The notes below the pieces were generated by a model. The model saw nothing but the letters and a program-made list of their open reading frames with translations, was not told the DNA's origin and did not search any database. Both the position numbers and the translations under genes were made by a program. From Chloroflexi bacterium TSY (GTDB lineage: Bacteria > Chloroflexota > Anaerolineae > Caldilineales > Caldilineaceae), in the NCBI GenBank assembly GCA_019217005.1, contig JAHBNG010000015.1:62001-126000 (forward strand): 64,000 nt of DNA, given 5' to 3'. Positions within the stretch are counted from its first letter, which is position 1; each line of letters starts with the position of its first letter. Positions 1 to 9,265 of the stretch are shown here, in pieces.

Positions 1-1041
1 TAGAAGGCGGCTTCTGTTATGTCGACCAAAGCCACCGACGTGGTCGCAAAAAAGCCGAAGACCATATCCCCACTTTACTGGCCGATATGGTTGAAATCGC
101 CGATCAATTCAGCCAGACCGATCCCACCTTTCGACCCCCCCAATTGTACACTCGACTAACCGCCGCCGAAATGCGTACCCAGCTCATCGAGCAGAAAGGA
201 TACACAGATGAGGAATTGCCTGGCGAAGAGGCCATCCGCTTGAAGCTCAATGAGTTAGGCTATGGCTCAAACCGGGTCAAAAAAAGTCAACCAGTGAAAA
301 AGATCCCAGAGACCGATGCGATCTTTGATAGAATTCATCAGATCAATCAAGAAGCGGATGCAGACGAGACGGTTCTGCGCCTCTCTTGGGATGCCAAAGC
401 GACGATTTTACTTGACCGTTTCTCGAGAGAAGGGATAAGTCGAGTGGTTGTCAAAGCGCTCGATCATGACTTTCAAGATAAGAAGACCGAGAAAGTCACT
501 CCTTTTGGCATTTACCTCCCTTCAACCAAGGAACTCTTTCTTTACTTGACTCAGTCGAAAGTGACGAGTGACTTTATTGTCGACTGCCTGATTGATTTTT
601 TGGGAAAGCGTACGTGAACACTTTCCTCACGTCAAGACCCTCGTGATCAATCAGGACAATGGTCCCGAAAATCATACCCGTCGGACTCAGTTTATGTATC
701 GTCTCACTCAGTTTGTTGAGCACTATCGTCTCTCTATTCAGCTCGCCTGCTACCCTCCTTATCACAGTAAATACAACCCCATCGAACGGGTTTGGGGCCA
801 TCTTGAAAAACACTGGAACGGTTCTCTTCTCGATTCTCTTGAGACCGTTCTCAATTTTGCCCGTTCTTTTCGCTTTAACCAACTACAACCCTTCGTTCAC
901 CTGAATTCCACTCTTTATGAGACCGGCGTCAAACTCACTCAGAAAGAGATGGACCGTTTGGCACAACGCTTCCAACGTTTACCTGGTTTAGAAAAATGGT
1001 TTGTCCTTATTCCCCCTCTCCATTCTCTCGTTCGCGTATAA
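1..1041 (+). pseudogene. ISAzo13-type transposase, left-truncated by window edge and frameshifted
   Basis: The reading frame is open from base 3 and its N-terminus lies outside the window. The first part (to 617) and the second part (from about 592) belong to one DDE transposase: after residues VDCLIDF the second frame continues WESVREHFPHVKTLVINQDNGPE, with later motifs PPYHSKYNPIERVWG and LEKHW. That ending resembles the ISAzo13 transposase family. The frame change falls in a run of six T at 596-601; removing one T restores one frame. This could be decay, a sequencing indel or recoding. The right end of the element lies at about 1045-1060, where it abuts the TIGR04076 gene. Confidence 0.75.
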
Positions 1042-1373
1042 TTATTTTTTTGGTTTAGCCCATCATGATTGAGCAGGCGCTGGCCGACTCGATCAATCCG
1101 CATTGTCAATTGGCAGGCTGGATCGGGACAAACAGCACGACTATCTGTCTCCATCCAGTCTGCCGGATGGTTTCGCCTCTGTTTGGCGGGAAGCAATGGA
1201 ATGACGGCTTGCATAGCATAGAGACAGAAGTCGGCCCCATCTGGCAATGAGAGCTTGCCGCTGCGCAGGTAGAAGCAATCGCCCACGCTCATACTGCACG
1301 TACAGTTGCCTTCGATGCTTTCCACTACTATTGAGAGATCGTAGAGCTCAAATTGGTCGTCTCGTTGGATCAT
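939..1373 (-). CDS. TIGR04076-family small protein with C-terminus running into IS end
   Basis: Residues 1-105 match the TIGR04076 family of small uncharacterised proteins: a stretch CSMSVGDCFYLRSGKLSLP, then DGADFCLYAMQAVIPLLPAK, HPADWM, and a CPDPAC motif before MRIDR. The family normally stops soon after that last motif. Here the frame continues about 40 residues into the end of the neighbouring ISAzo13 element, antisense to its transposase, so the native C-terminus or stop was probably lost on insertion. The ATG is only 12 nt from the end of an IS630 element on the other side, so the native promoter is separated as well. No function is established for the family. The gene may be a relic. 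Confidence 0.65.
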   Translation of the reverse strand: MIQRDDQFELYDLSIVVESIEGNCTCSMSVGDCFYLRSGKLSLPDGADFCLYAMQAVIPLLPAKQRRNHPADWMETDSRAVCPDPACQLTMRIDRVGQRLLNHDGLNQKNNYTRTREWRGGIRTNHFSKPGKRWKRCAKRSISF

Positions 1374-1385
1374 TATGGATTACTA

Positions 1386-2615
1386 TTGTTTTGTCAGATA
1401 AGTTATGATACAGGTTGGTCATCAGAATCGGTATCCAAAACAGGATAGAAACGCTGGAACTTCTGGCGAGCGAGAGCGGGGGTAAATTGCCATTGAATGG
1501 TAGCGGATTGTTCATTGCGCTCGTTGACAAGAGCAAGGACAACAGTCTCAAGAAGCTCTTTGGAATCAATGCGGCGATCAAGAACTTGGCGAGTGATAAC
1601 CGAGAGTTCAATTTCAACCATATTAAGCCAACTCCCGTTGACGGGGGTATAAACCATCTGAAAGTGCTGAGCCAGAGCGAAAGCTTCCTCAGGCGAAAAG
1701 ATGGTGTAGAAGGAACTGGGTGAATGAATGTTGAGATTATCCTGAACAATCTGTAATGAATCGGCATCAGGATTGTGTTTCGTTTTGAGATCATGCATGA
1801 AGCGAGCATACTCTTGGCCTCTGCGCCGTTCGGTAATCTGAACAACCCGCTGTCCAGTGTGTGGCTGGTAAGCAATCAAGATGTAACAGATGCCCTTGCG
1901 TTCATAGTGATGATCATAGCGCCATTTCTTGCCTGGTTTCATCTCAATCGGCACGATTGTATCGCCAAGAGCTGACAAGGTTTTCATCGTAACACCCACC
2001 AGAGGATTCTTGGGGTCATAGGGCTGTGCATAGAGGTCCAAGATTTGTTCCATGTGCCACAAGTATGTAGGTGTTAACTTTCCGATACACCACTGCACCT
2101 TCAAATGGGGTTTCAGTTCGTTTTTTTCAGAATTTCACTCACGGTTTCATGCGAAATGTCTTCCACAAACTTTAACTCAACCGCTGTGGTTGCTAGCAGC
2201 CTTAAAGTCCATCGGCTTCGCTCATCTGGTCCTTTCGTACACGCTAGTGCCATGATTTTGGCTCTGGCTTCGTTACTAATCTCGACTGGTCGTCCGCTTC
2301 TTGGCCTCTCTTCTAGGGCTTTGGTTAGCCCTTCCGTCACATATCTTTTGCGGATTCGCACCACCGTTGCTCGCGTCACTCCCACTCGTTCCATGATTTC
2401 TCTGTCTGTTTTTCCTCCATCTGACAAGAGCAGAATATGTGCCCTTCTTATCTTTCTTACGTTCTCTTTTCCTTTTGCCGTTATTCGCCTTAATTCATTT
2501 CTGTCTTTATCACTTAGTTTAACTTTATATACTTGCTTCATTTCTCTCTGCCTCCTCGTTTTTTTAGTCACTTTCTGGCAGAGTTTACCGTATTATAACT
2601 TATCTGACAAAACAC
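1386..2615 (-). mobile_element. IS630-family element, copy 1
   Basis: A 1230-bp element flanked by TA dinucleotides (1384-1385 and 2616-2617), the usual IS630 target. Its ends are inverted repeats with core GTTTTGTCAGATAAGTTAT. A near-identical copy lies at 56663-57889 in the opposite orientation. The right-hand TA is also the first TA of a family-A hairpin repeat, so the element inserted at the edge of that repeat. Confidence 0.9.
1403..2571 (-). CDS. IS630 transposase, two overlapping frames (possible programmed -1 frameshift)
   Basis: The first frame (2571 to 2113) encodes an N-terminal helix-turn-helix region (GKTDREIMERVGVTRATVVRI, then a proline/arginine-rich RPRSGRP linker). The second frame (to 1403) encodes the DDE catalytic half, with VQDNLNIH for the second aspartate and NGSWLNMVEIELS for the glutamate region. 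The frames meet at an A7 run on the coding strand (plus-strand T7 at 2121-2127). A -1 slip there gives ILKKNELKPH and a continuous protein. A-rich slippery runs are a known way for IS630 members to make full-length transposase, so this copy may be functional. Copy 2 has A6 at the same place. Confidence 0.75.
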
Positions 2616-2749
2616 TATAGATGTTCAGATAATGTTTTTCTACGCAAAAGAGTAGCTTGTCAGCATTTCAGCCGGTCAGCCAGAGAGCTGAGGAGCTGAC
2701 TGGCTGAAATGCCATCAACGACGGGACATTCTTTTTCTGAAAGGCTATA
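2616..2749. repeat. Family A hairpin repeat, copy 1
   Basis: About 134 bp beginning TATAGATGTTCAGATAATG and ending GAAAGGCTATA. A long inner inverted repeat is built on CAGCCGGTCAGC and its complement. Other copies are at 32939-33072 and 47104-47221. No coding potential. It is MITE-like and lies between the IS630 copy and livK. Confidence 0.8.
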
Positions 2750-2782
2750 TTATAAGAAATGAGTAGCGAACACGGAACGGAT

Positions 2783-4006
2783 TTATTGAAACGTTACCTG
2801 CCCCGATGCCCCATCGTAAGTTCCAATCTGTACAAATTCAGAGCCGTCATCGGCGGTCTGGAAGATTCCATAATTGACGACGGCCTGATCCCCATTCTCG
2901 TCCAGGTAGGTCTGCACGGCAGTCCCGATATAGTGATTGGCGACAAATGGCAGGATCGACTTGACACCCAATCCATCGTTTTGAGCCGCAATCATTGAGA
3001 GCATGGCGATGTTGGCGGCATCGTAAGCATAGTTGGTGAACGGACCCGGTTCGCTCTCAAACTTAGCTGTGAAAGCGTCGATAAAGGGTTGAGTATTGGG
3101 TGTTTGCTGATCCGAGAAGGAGACCGAGGTCAGGCCAACCTGGGTCAGAAAGGCTGCGTGGGCAGCATCTTCTAGGATTTCGGGCGTGGCTAGATTCTCT
3201 ACGCCCAGCCATTCCACGCTGCCGAGCGTTGGATCCACTGCTGCCTGCTGAAGTACCTTTTGCGCATCGCCCAGGAAACAGATGCAGAAGAAGGCGGTTG
3301 TGCCTGCGCTGGTTAACCGTGCAACTTCTGCACTGGCGTTTGTCACTTCACCAGAAAGATCGGTTGGCTCGGGTGCGTATGAAATTGTGGATACTTCACC
3401 GCCCCCAGCAGCCTGGAAGCCCGTGATAAAGACTTCGGACAAACCGTTGCCAAAGGGATCATCCATGTGGAGAATGACAATATTTTCATAGCCGCGTGCC
3501 AAAGCAATCTGCTGAAATGCCTGGCCGGCAAAGGTATCGGGCGGATACATGACGCGGAAGATGTTGTCGCCCGCGATGGCGCCTGCTGGTGCGCTCGAAG
3601 CTGGCGCGACAAGTACCACATCGTTCTCATCTGCAAACTGCTTGGCACCCAACACTTCGCTCGTTGTCAAAGGCCCAACGACAACTTGAGCACCACTCGT
3701 TTGGACAATGGTCTGAACCGCCTTCGCCGCACTATCTGGGGTCCCTTCTGTATCGGCATCGACAACGACAAATTGTACGTTCGTTCCAGCTGCATTCAAC
3801 TCGGCGTTCATCTGCTCAACGGCCAACTCAACACCCTTGGCAAAATCGGTCCCAAACGAACCAAGCGACCCTGTGTAGGGTAGTGCCACGCCAAGTGTGT
3901 ATGTTTGATCACCCTGCTGCACATTTTCTGTTGGAATGGGTTGGCAAGCTGAGAAGATGAGTGCTAGGATCAGCACTGCTGATGTAAGTCCAGATCGTAA
4001 GATCAT
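2783..4006 (-). CDS. livK: Branched-chain amino-acid-type ABC transporter substrate-binding lipoprotein
   Basis: Periplasmic-binding-protein type 1 fold of the LivK/amide-binding family, 407 aa. It would capture a branched-chain amino acid, amide or related small molecule outside the membrane and deliver it to LivHM. The ATG at 4006 has an AAGGAGA ribosome site 8 nt upstream and starts a lipoprotein signal: MILRSGL, hydrophobic stretch, then LIFSAC with the lipobox cysteine near residue 17. The mature part has ALPYTGSLGSFGTDFAKGVE and later VVGPLTTSEVLGA, both typical of the family. A longer in-frame ATG at 4078 would put 24 charged residues before the signal peptide and is rejected. The gene is divergent from livHMGF, with a GNAT gene between. 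Exact substrate unknown. Confidence 0.88.
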   Translation of the reverse strand: MILRSGLTSAVLILALIFSACQPIPTENVQQGDQTYTLGVALPYTGSLGSFGTDFAKGVELAVEQMNAELNAAGTNVQFVVVDADTEGTPDSAAKAVQTIVQTSGAQVVVGPLTTSEVLGAKQFADENDVVLVAPASSAPAGAIAGDNIFRVMYPPDTFAGQAFQQIALARGYENIVILHMDDPFGNGLSEVFITGFQAAGGGEVSTISYAPEPTDLSGEVTNASAEVARLTSAGTTAFFCICFLGDAQKVLQQAAVDPTLGSVEWLGVENLATPEILEDAAHAAFLTQVGLTSVSFSDQQTPNTQPFIDAFTAKFESEPGPFTNYAYDAANIAMLSMIAAQNDGLGVKSILPFVANHYIGTAVQTYLDENGDQAVVNYGIFQTADDGSEFVQIGTYDGASGQVTFQ

Positions 4007-4366
4007 GATGGTTCTCCTTTTCCACTTGAATTGCTTTGTTTGGTGGCGGTTGGTCTTCGGAAGTTGTCTGAAAGTCATTCTGAGGAGGCTTTAGGGCCCT
4101 GAGTCTTCCGAAGGGAGAATCCCACGCTCCAAGTACAAAAAAGAAGAGTCTGCGTTCCGTTCCTCTGCCGTTGCTTCGCAACCACTTCGTGTTTGATCAC
4201 AGGTGCACAGCACCCACAGAATGACACGAGCGGACCCTTTTCAGACAGCTTCCCAAATGCTCCTCTTCAAGATCGGGTGTTGTATTTCAAGTTTGACGCA
4301 ACACAATATCAGCAGACCGCAATCGTTGGATTTTTCGCCCCGCTCGAGAATGACACGATCGCCGGT
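4007..4366. other. Intergenic region upstream of livK
   Basis: About 360 bp between livK and the GNAT gene, both on the minus strand. It includes an imperfect hairpin-like stretch near 4075-4125 and a short motif with CTCGAGAATGACACGAT near 4342 that recurs in altered form near 9341 and 47260. No convincing riboswitch or promoter was found. Confidence 0.4.
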
Positions 4367-4840
4367 TTACTGAATATCTGATGTCAGGGGCTTGAGCATA
4401 GGACGTCCTGAATCTGGCGACCCCTCTAATTGCGGCTGGTAACCTCGGTCAATATAGAACTGTTCAGCATTCCAACTGGCGTCAAGTGCCGCCGATGGAT
4501 AACCGGCAGAGCGAATCTGCTCTTCCGCGTGAGCGAGCAGCGCAGAGCCTATTCCTTGGCGTGCTTGCTCCGGTTGTATGTAGAGTCCCTCGATTCGATT
4601 GCCTTCGACTTCAACCCAGCCGACCGGTTGCTCTGCGATCTCTGCAACTGAGACTTGATGCTCTGCAATCGCCTGCTGCACGCGATTCGGTGCTGCTGAA
4701 TTCGCCCAATCATGTGCGCAATTGTTGCCCATCTTTTCCGTTGCCAATATGAGAATTGCTTCACGTCTGATCATGATTAGAACTTCGGCATCATCTGGCC
4801 GGGCAGACCGAATGGTGAGCGAGTCGTTCACGAATATCAT
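4367..4840 (-). CDS. GNAT-family N-acetyltransferase
   Basis: 157 aa from ATG 4840 (MIFVNDSL). Family features are LTIRSARPDDAEVL at the N-terminus, a central VGWVEVEGNRIEGLYIQPEQ strand, and the acetyl-CoA-binding loop QARQGIGSALLAHAEEQI (motif A, R-x-x-G-x-G/A). The end AEQFYIDRGYQP is the usual motif B. It should transfer an acetyl group from acetyl-CoA to an unknown amine. The open frame extends 49 residues upstream to 4987, but those residues come entirely from a family-B repeat, so the shorter start is preferred although its ribosome site is weak. Transcription may have been altered by the repeat next to the 5' end. Confidence 0.8.
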   Translation of the reverse strand: MIFVNDSLTIRSARPDDAEVLIMIRREAILILATEKMGNNCAHDWANSAAPNRVQQAIAEHQVSVAEIAEQPVGWVEVEGNRIEGLYIQPEQARQGIGSALLAHAEEQIRSAGYPSAALDASWNAEQFYIDRGYQPQLEGSPDSGRPMLKPLTSDIQ

Positions 4841-4881
4841 TTGACTGTTTGGATCGACACTCAGTAGACCGCCGTGGAGAA

Positions 4882-5036
4882 GGCGTTCTCTATTACACGC
4901 AGTAGACATAATCCTGCACTTCTCAGTCAAAACAGACTCGAGCGTGCCAAATGGTCCGAGATTCTCTACTGCGTCTTTTTTCGCCATTTGAACGCTCTAC
5001 CTCTGAGAAATCCTACTGCGTGTAATAGAGAACGCC
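4882..5036. repeat. Family B MITE-like repeat, copy 1 (24-bp perfect terminal inverted repeats)
   Basis: 155 bp bounded by perfectly matching inverted ends (4882-4905 and 5013-5036) with the core ATTACACGCAGTAG. A second copy in opposite orientation is at 48941-49092. The interior carries a short open frame beginning MAKKDAVENLG on the minus strand of this copy. It sits directly upstream of the GNAT gene. Confidence 0.85.
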
Positions 5037-5201
5037 GATCCCGTTCGCATTCGAGAATGCTGCGCCATGCATGGCGACTCCGCGTTGCGGTCTACCGACA
5101 CTGAATGTCAGTTTGGGTAGTCTGAGCACAAGTGTGAGTCATCAGGTCAATCGGGGAAGAGAGTACAAGAGAACGTTTGCACAAGTTCGTCTGATGAGCC
5201 T

Positions 5202-5376
5202 TAGAACCTATCCGAAAAGCGTTTGTGCGTCTGACTGGCTTCCCGAGCGAGAAATAGCACGGGAGTGTGTCCCAAAGTGTGTAACTGCAGCGGTTCTCGG
5301 ACTGAACAGAGTTCATTTACACACGTTGTGGTACACACTCAAAAGCACTGTCACAGAGCTTTTCGGATAAACACTT
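5202..5376. repeat. Family C inverted repeat, copy 1, interrupted by a family D repeat
   Basis: The outer arms read AACCTATCCGAAAAG and CTTTTCGGATAAACACTTA and form an inverted repeat like those at 45235-45324, 55822-55921 and 57890-57976. In this copy a complete family-D element (5263-5340) is inserted between the arms, a clear nested insertion. Confidence 0.8.
5263..5340. repeat. Family D MITE-like repeat, copy 1
   Basis: A 78-bp element with inverted ends GAGTGTGTCCCAAAGTGTG and CGTTGTGGTACACACTC, nested in a family-C repeat upstream of livH. Other copies are at 36820-36898, 44893-44970, 52025-52102 and 58300-58378. The ends recall those of IS256-like elements (inference). Confidence 0.85.
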
Positions 5377-5388
5377 ATTGTTTTGGCT

Positions 5389-6351
5389 ATGATACAATTA
5401 AAAGAACCATATGTAAAAGATATTATTGAACAAGAGCACAGAACGAATTTGACAGCACCTCTTCTAATTGATTCCCTGATTCGTACGCTTCAAGTAGGGA
5501 GTCTCTACGCGCTCATGGCCATTGGTCTTACTTTGACACTGACCGTGATTCGCTTACCTAATTTTGCCCACGCAGAGTTGATCACTGTGGGGGCCTATGT
5601 TGCGTTGCTCGTTTCGCTGAGTATCTCAACCAATCCGCTGCTTGTTTTGGGATCAGCATTTTTGCTTGGGGCGATCGTGGCCTTGATCTGTCATGTAACA
5701 GTCTATCGCCCACTCAGTCAGACGAAGCCAACGACCTATGTGATGGTTTTGGCCTCGTTTGCAGTGGGATTGATCCTGCGCTACATTCTTTTTTTCTTTG
5801 TTGATCGTTTTGATCTCTTTGACAAACGTATTCAGGTCGCCCAAGAAATCTGGTATCAGAACGCTCTCGTCACCTTGACGAACATATTTTTCTGGGTCGT
5901 GCCGACCAGCATTGGCCTCGTCGTGCTTCTCAATCTTCTTTTGACCCACACCAATCTCGGTCGAGAAATGCGTGCCTTAGCCGACAACACCAACCTTGCC
6001 AAGATCATTGGGATCCCCGTCGAGCGGATACACAAGATGACCTGGTTGTTGGTCGGCGGCTTAGCAGGTGTAGCTGGTGCACTTTGGGGACTTTATACCT
6101 TTGTCAACCCCCTGGTTGGTTGGCTAGCCATTCTCTCCGTCTTCGCCGCAAGTGTTCTGGGCGGCATGACCAGCTTTCCTGGCACAATTCTAGGCGCTTA
6201 TATCGTGGGTTTTGCTGAGAATACACTCATGCAATTGCTGAACCAATGGGTGGGTCTCGACTTCAGCTTCAAGCCAGCGGTTCCCTTTGCCATCATCATT
6301 CTCGTACTGCTCATTCGACCACAGGGGTTAACCATGAATGATCGCCAATAA
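5389..6351 (+). CDS. livH: Branched-chain amino-acid-type ABC transporter permease
   Basis: Inner-membrane permease of the LivH family, about 320 aa with roughly eight hydrophobic segments. Typical features are GSLYALMAIGLTL near residue 40, FAHAELITVGAY, and the EAA-like ATPase-contact loop around GREMRALADNTNLAKIIGI, followed by VGGLAGVAGALWGL. With LivM it forms the channel of the importer fed by LivK. The start is uncertain: ATG 5389 is the first ATG, TTG 5383 is possible, and conserved homology begins only near LIDSLIRTLQVG, so an internal start cannot be excluded. No strong ribosome site is visible. livM follows after 80 nt. Confidence 0.85.
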   Translation: MIQLKEPYVKDIIEQEHRTNLTAPLLIDSLIRTLQVGSLYALMAIGLTLTLTVIRLPNFAHAELITVGAYVALLVSLSISTNPLLVLGSAFLLGAIVALICHVTVYRPLSQTKPTTYVMVLASFAVGLILRYILFFFVDRFDLFDKRIQVAQEIWYQNALVTLTNIFFWVVPTSIGLVVLLNLLLTHTNLGREMRALADNTNLAKIIGIPVERIHKMTWLLVGGLAGVAGALWGLYTFVNPLVGWLAILSVFAASVLGGMTSFPGTILGAYIVGFAENTLMQLLNQWVGLDFSFKPAVPFAIIILVLLIRPQGLTMNDRQ

Positions 6352-6431
6352 GAGTCCGAATTCCAAAATAGAATCATCTGTCTCAGCCAATTTCTCAACG
6401 AGTACCACGCACTACGCAACACGCACGACAA

Positions 6432-7469
6432 ATGAACATCGACCTCCTTTCCACAACCATTGCCATGCTCACCTTCTTCGGCATTTCCGCACTGATGGCG
6501 CTGAGCCTGAATTTGGAATATGGATTGGCGGGTATTCCCAACTTTGGGCAGGCTCTCTTTGTTTCCATCGGTGCCTATACGGCGGGCTGGACCTACACGA
6601 GACTGTTGCCGTTGTTGGCAGGCGAAACATTTATCTATCCCTGTGGCAATTCGCTTGGCCAAGCGCTTCAACTCCGTGGAGACATCATGCGTACAATGCC
6701 GGTGACGGCTTTGATCAATTTTGGCCTGACGCTTTTCATCGCAGCGATCATTGGCGGAATCGTTGGTTACTTGGCCTCCTACCCAGCGCTCCGCCTGAAG
6801 GACGAGTGGTATTTGGCGTTGGTGCTTCTGGTTGGTAGCGAAATTGTGCGCATTGTCGTCCGCGGTTATGAGCCATTGATCTGTGCCAGCAATGGTCTAT
6901 CTGGGATTTCCCAGCCCTTTGTCTGGTTACCCGATCGCACGTTCAAAGCGGTTGCCTTTGCCTTGTTTATTCTGTTGTTGGTTTGGCTTCTCTACCTCTA
7001 TTGTGAGCGACTGACTCGCTCGCCCTATGGTCGTCTACTCAAAGCGATCCGTGAGAACGATCAGGTCGCTACCAGCCTAGGCAAGGAAGTGGCACGCGTA
7101 CGTGGTCAGGTGATGTTTGTTGGATCGGCCATTGCAGCGATATCTGGCGTGCTGTTCGTGACCAATTTAGGATTTGCCAGCGCCAATGATTATGCTGTCA
7201 GTTTGACGCTGGATGTATGGGTGATGATTGTCTTGGGAGGATTGGGCAACAATCGCGGTGCGCTGCTTGGTGCGCTATTGGTGACCATTTTGGATCGAAT
7301 TACATCTATCACTGCTATGCAACTCGATCTGCTTGGCTCACAATTTGAATTCAACTACGTGCGCTTTATTCTCTTTGGCGTCATACTGCTTTTGATGTTA
7401 CGTTATCGTTCGCAGGGGCTTTGGCCGGAACCGATACGGACGACCCGAGCGCACGAGGTGCTGTCATAG
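6432..7469 (+). CDS. livM: Branched-chain amino-acid-type ABC transporter permease
   Basis: 345-aa LivM-type permease. The N-terminal part has ALSLNLEYGLAGIPNFGQALF and VSIGAYTAG (the G-x-x-N-F/L-G-Q region of LivM). The cytoplasmic coupling loop is SPYGRLLKAIRENDQVATSLGK, followed by VWVMIVLGGLGNNRGALLGA, the most conserved stretch of the family. About nine hydrophobic segments. It pairs with LivH, and the gene lies between livH and livG on the same strand. A 300-nt gap with a family-E repeat separates it from livG, so livGF may depend on readthrough or an extra promoter. Confidence 0.87.
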   Translation: MNIDLLSTTIAMLTFFGISALMALSLNLEYGLAGIPNFGQALFVSIGAYTAGWTYTRLLPLLAGETFIYPCGNSLGQALQLRGDIMRTMPVTALINFGLTLFIAAIIGGIVGYLASYPALRLKDEWYLALVLLVGSEIVRIVVRGYEPLICASNGLSGISQPFVWLPDRTFKAVAFALFILLLVWLLYLYCERLTRSPYGRLLKAIRENDQVATSLGKEVARVRGQVMFVGSAIAAISGVLFVTNLGFASANDYAVSLTLDVWVMIVLGGLGNNRGALLGALLVTILDRITSITAMQLDLLGSQFEFNYVRFILFGVILLLMLRYRSQGLWPEPIRTTRAHEVLS

Positions 7470-7505
7470 TATGTAATGATTTTGAGACTGTATCCGAATA
7501 TTGAA

Positions 7506-7629
7506 CAATAGAGATTAAAAGGAGTAAAAATATGGGACGCAGATGAACACAGATTTTACGGATTGACTCTGAGAGAATCCGTGTTCATCCTGAAAATCCG
7601 TGTCCTAATTTCAATCCCTATACTCAGTA
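7506..7629. repeat. Family E MITE-like repeat, copy 1
   Basis: About 124 bp. The outer ends resemble AATAGAGATTATAAGGATT and its complement; the inner hairpin is made of two near-complementary stretches around GATGAACACAGATTT and ATCCGTGTTCATC. Other copies are at 10790-10916 and 46234-46360, with a shorter relative at 35921-36005. The right end of this copy is degenerate. The remaining sequence to livG holds nothing recognisable. Confidence 0.75.
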
Positions 7630-7768
7630 GATCCAAATCTAACGCAAAAACTAGATATCGACCGGCAAATTTGTATTTATGTCAACTGTTTAGCCAGAAT
7701 TCTCTCTCAAAACCTGAAATTTGGATCTACTGATACTGTCTAACAATTCTCGTGATGGAGACGAATCG

Positions 7769-8516
7769 ATGCTGACACTCGAAAGCATCTCGAAGCATTT
7801 TGGCAGTCTACGTGCCGTTGACGATATCTCACTAACGGTGCCAAAAGGCAAGCTCATCGGCCTCATCGGCCCCAATGGCAGTGGCAAATCGACGCTGCTC
7901 AGTCTGATCGCAGGGGAATTTCGTCCTCTTGATCGGCAAAGTTTTCTTTGCCGATCAAGAGGTCACCGGCGCGTCGCCGGATCACCTTTTTCGCTTGGGC
8001 CTGGCGCGCAGCTATCAGGATCCGTCACTTTTCACGCGCATGACGACTTTGGACAATGGCCTGCTGCCGATGCAGGACCAACTTGGCGAACAATTGAGGC
8101 GTGCGCCTTGGCACAGACTTTGCTCTGCCCAAGAAATAGAATATGCCAATTCAACTGTCGAAATGCTCGAACGGCTCCAGCTTGGTCATCAGGCGGACAC
8201 ACAGGCTAGTGACCTCTCAGGCGGTCAGATGAAGCTGCTCGAATTGGGGCGCACATTGATGGGTATACCGCGTCTACTTCTGCTAGACGAACCAACGGCT
8301 GGTGTCGCGCCTAATTTGGCCTATACGATCTTTGAGCAAATCGCACAGCTACGAAATGAAGGAGTGACTTTTCTCATTGTGGAACACCGACTGGAGATCC
8401 TCTTTGATTTTGTGGACAGCGTCTATGTCATGCACTTGGGGAAGGTATTGGCTCATGACACGCCCGATGAGATTGCCAACAACAGAGATGTGCGCGAAGT
8501 CTATTTTGGCGAGTAA
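7769..8516 (+). pseudogene. livG: Branched-chain amino-acid-type ABC transporter ATPase, 1-nt frameshift
   Basis: ATPase of the LivG type. The ATG at 7769 has GGAG 9 nt upstream. The first frame carries Walker A GPNGSGKST near residue 37 and stays in register to IAGEFRP. The second frame, open from about 7929, carries GKVFFADQEVTG, the signature LSGGQMKLLELGR, Walker B LLLLDEPTAGV and the switch histidine in VEHRLEIL. The change falls near 7930-7940, where removal of one base joins the frames. All ATPase motifs are otherwise intact, so this is either a recent inactivation or a sequencing indel. livF starts 3 nt after the stop. If the shift is real, the importer lacks one ATPase. Confidence 0.82.
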
Positions 8517-8519
8517 CAT

Positions 8520-9241
8520 ATGCTGACGGTTAAAAATTTACGCGCCGGGTATGGCAAACTCATTGTGTTACGGAATGTTAGCCTCCGAATTGATGAGGGT
8601 CAATTTGTCGCCATTCTTGGTCCCAACGGCAGCGGCAAGAGCACGCTCTTGAAGTCAATCTTTGGCTTGGCCACCATATTCGACGGGGATATCCAGCTTC
8701 ATCAGAAATCACTCGTTGACCAGCCCACGGAGTTGATTGGCACGCATGGAATCGCATATGTGCCTCAGCGAGAAAATGTCTTTGCCTCCATGACCGTACG
8801 CGAAAATTTGATGCTGGCTGTACGCAATCTTCAACCGACTGCCGCCCAAGCTGCACTTGACGATGCTTACACCCTCTTCCCCATTCTACCCCAGCGGGAC
8901 AAGCAGCGCACTGGACTGCTGAGCGGTGGCGAGCGTCAGATGCTGGCCATCGCCATTGGCTGGCTCGCCCCAAGCTGATGTTATTGGACGAACCCAGCGC
9001 CGGCCTCTCTCCTCAATTTGTCACGGAAGTTTTTCGAACATTGTCCCAGCTACAGCAGAGCGGCATCACCTTGATTGTGGTGGAGCAAAATGCTCGTAGC
9101 CTCCTGCGTTGGTGTGGTCAGGCTTACCTTCTGCGCGAAGGCCAGATTGCTATCCATGGAACTGCGGAGGAATTGCTGGATGATGAGGAGACGGTGAAGG
9201 GGTATTTGGGGATAGGTGTCTCTGAGAGAGACGCCAATTGA
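8520..9241 (+). pseudogene. livF: Branched-chain amino-acid-type ABC transporter ATPase, 1-nt frameshift
   Basis: LivF-type ATPase. The first frame has GPNGSGKSTLLKSIFG (Walker A), the Q-loop region GIAYVPQRENVF, and the signature LLSGGERQMLAIAIGW. It stops after LAPS. The second frame begins MLLDEPSAGLSP, which is Walker B, and ends with the LivF-like tail ETVKGYLG. The break is a run of four C at 8968-8971; five C would give the expected APKLMLLDEP. A homopolymer deletion is therefore the simplest cause, real or technical. The gene overlaps no neighbour and is followed by a 516-nt gap. Confidence 0.82.
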
Positions 9242-9265
9242 ACTTCCAACAATCGAATCGTTTTC

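Noticed and set aside
1065..1250. 61-codon plus-strand frame (MIEQALADS)
   Set aside because: Antisense to the TIGR04076 gene.
4007..4200. Possible glycine-type riboswitch upstream of livK
   Set aside because: Hairpin-like stretches are present but the conserved core nucleotides of known amino-acid riboswitches are not.
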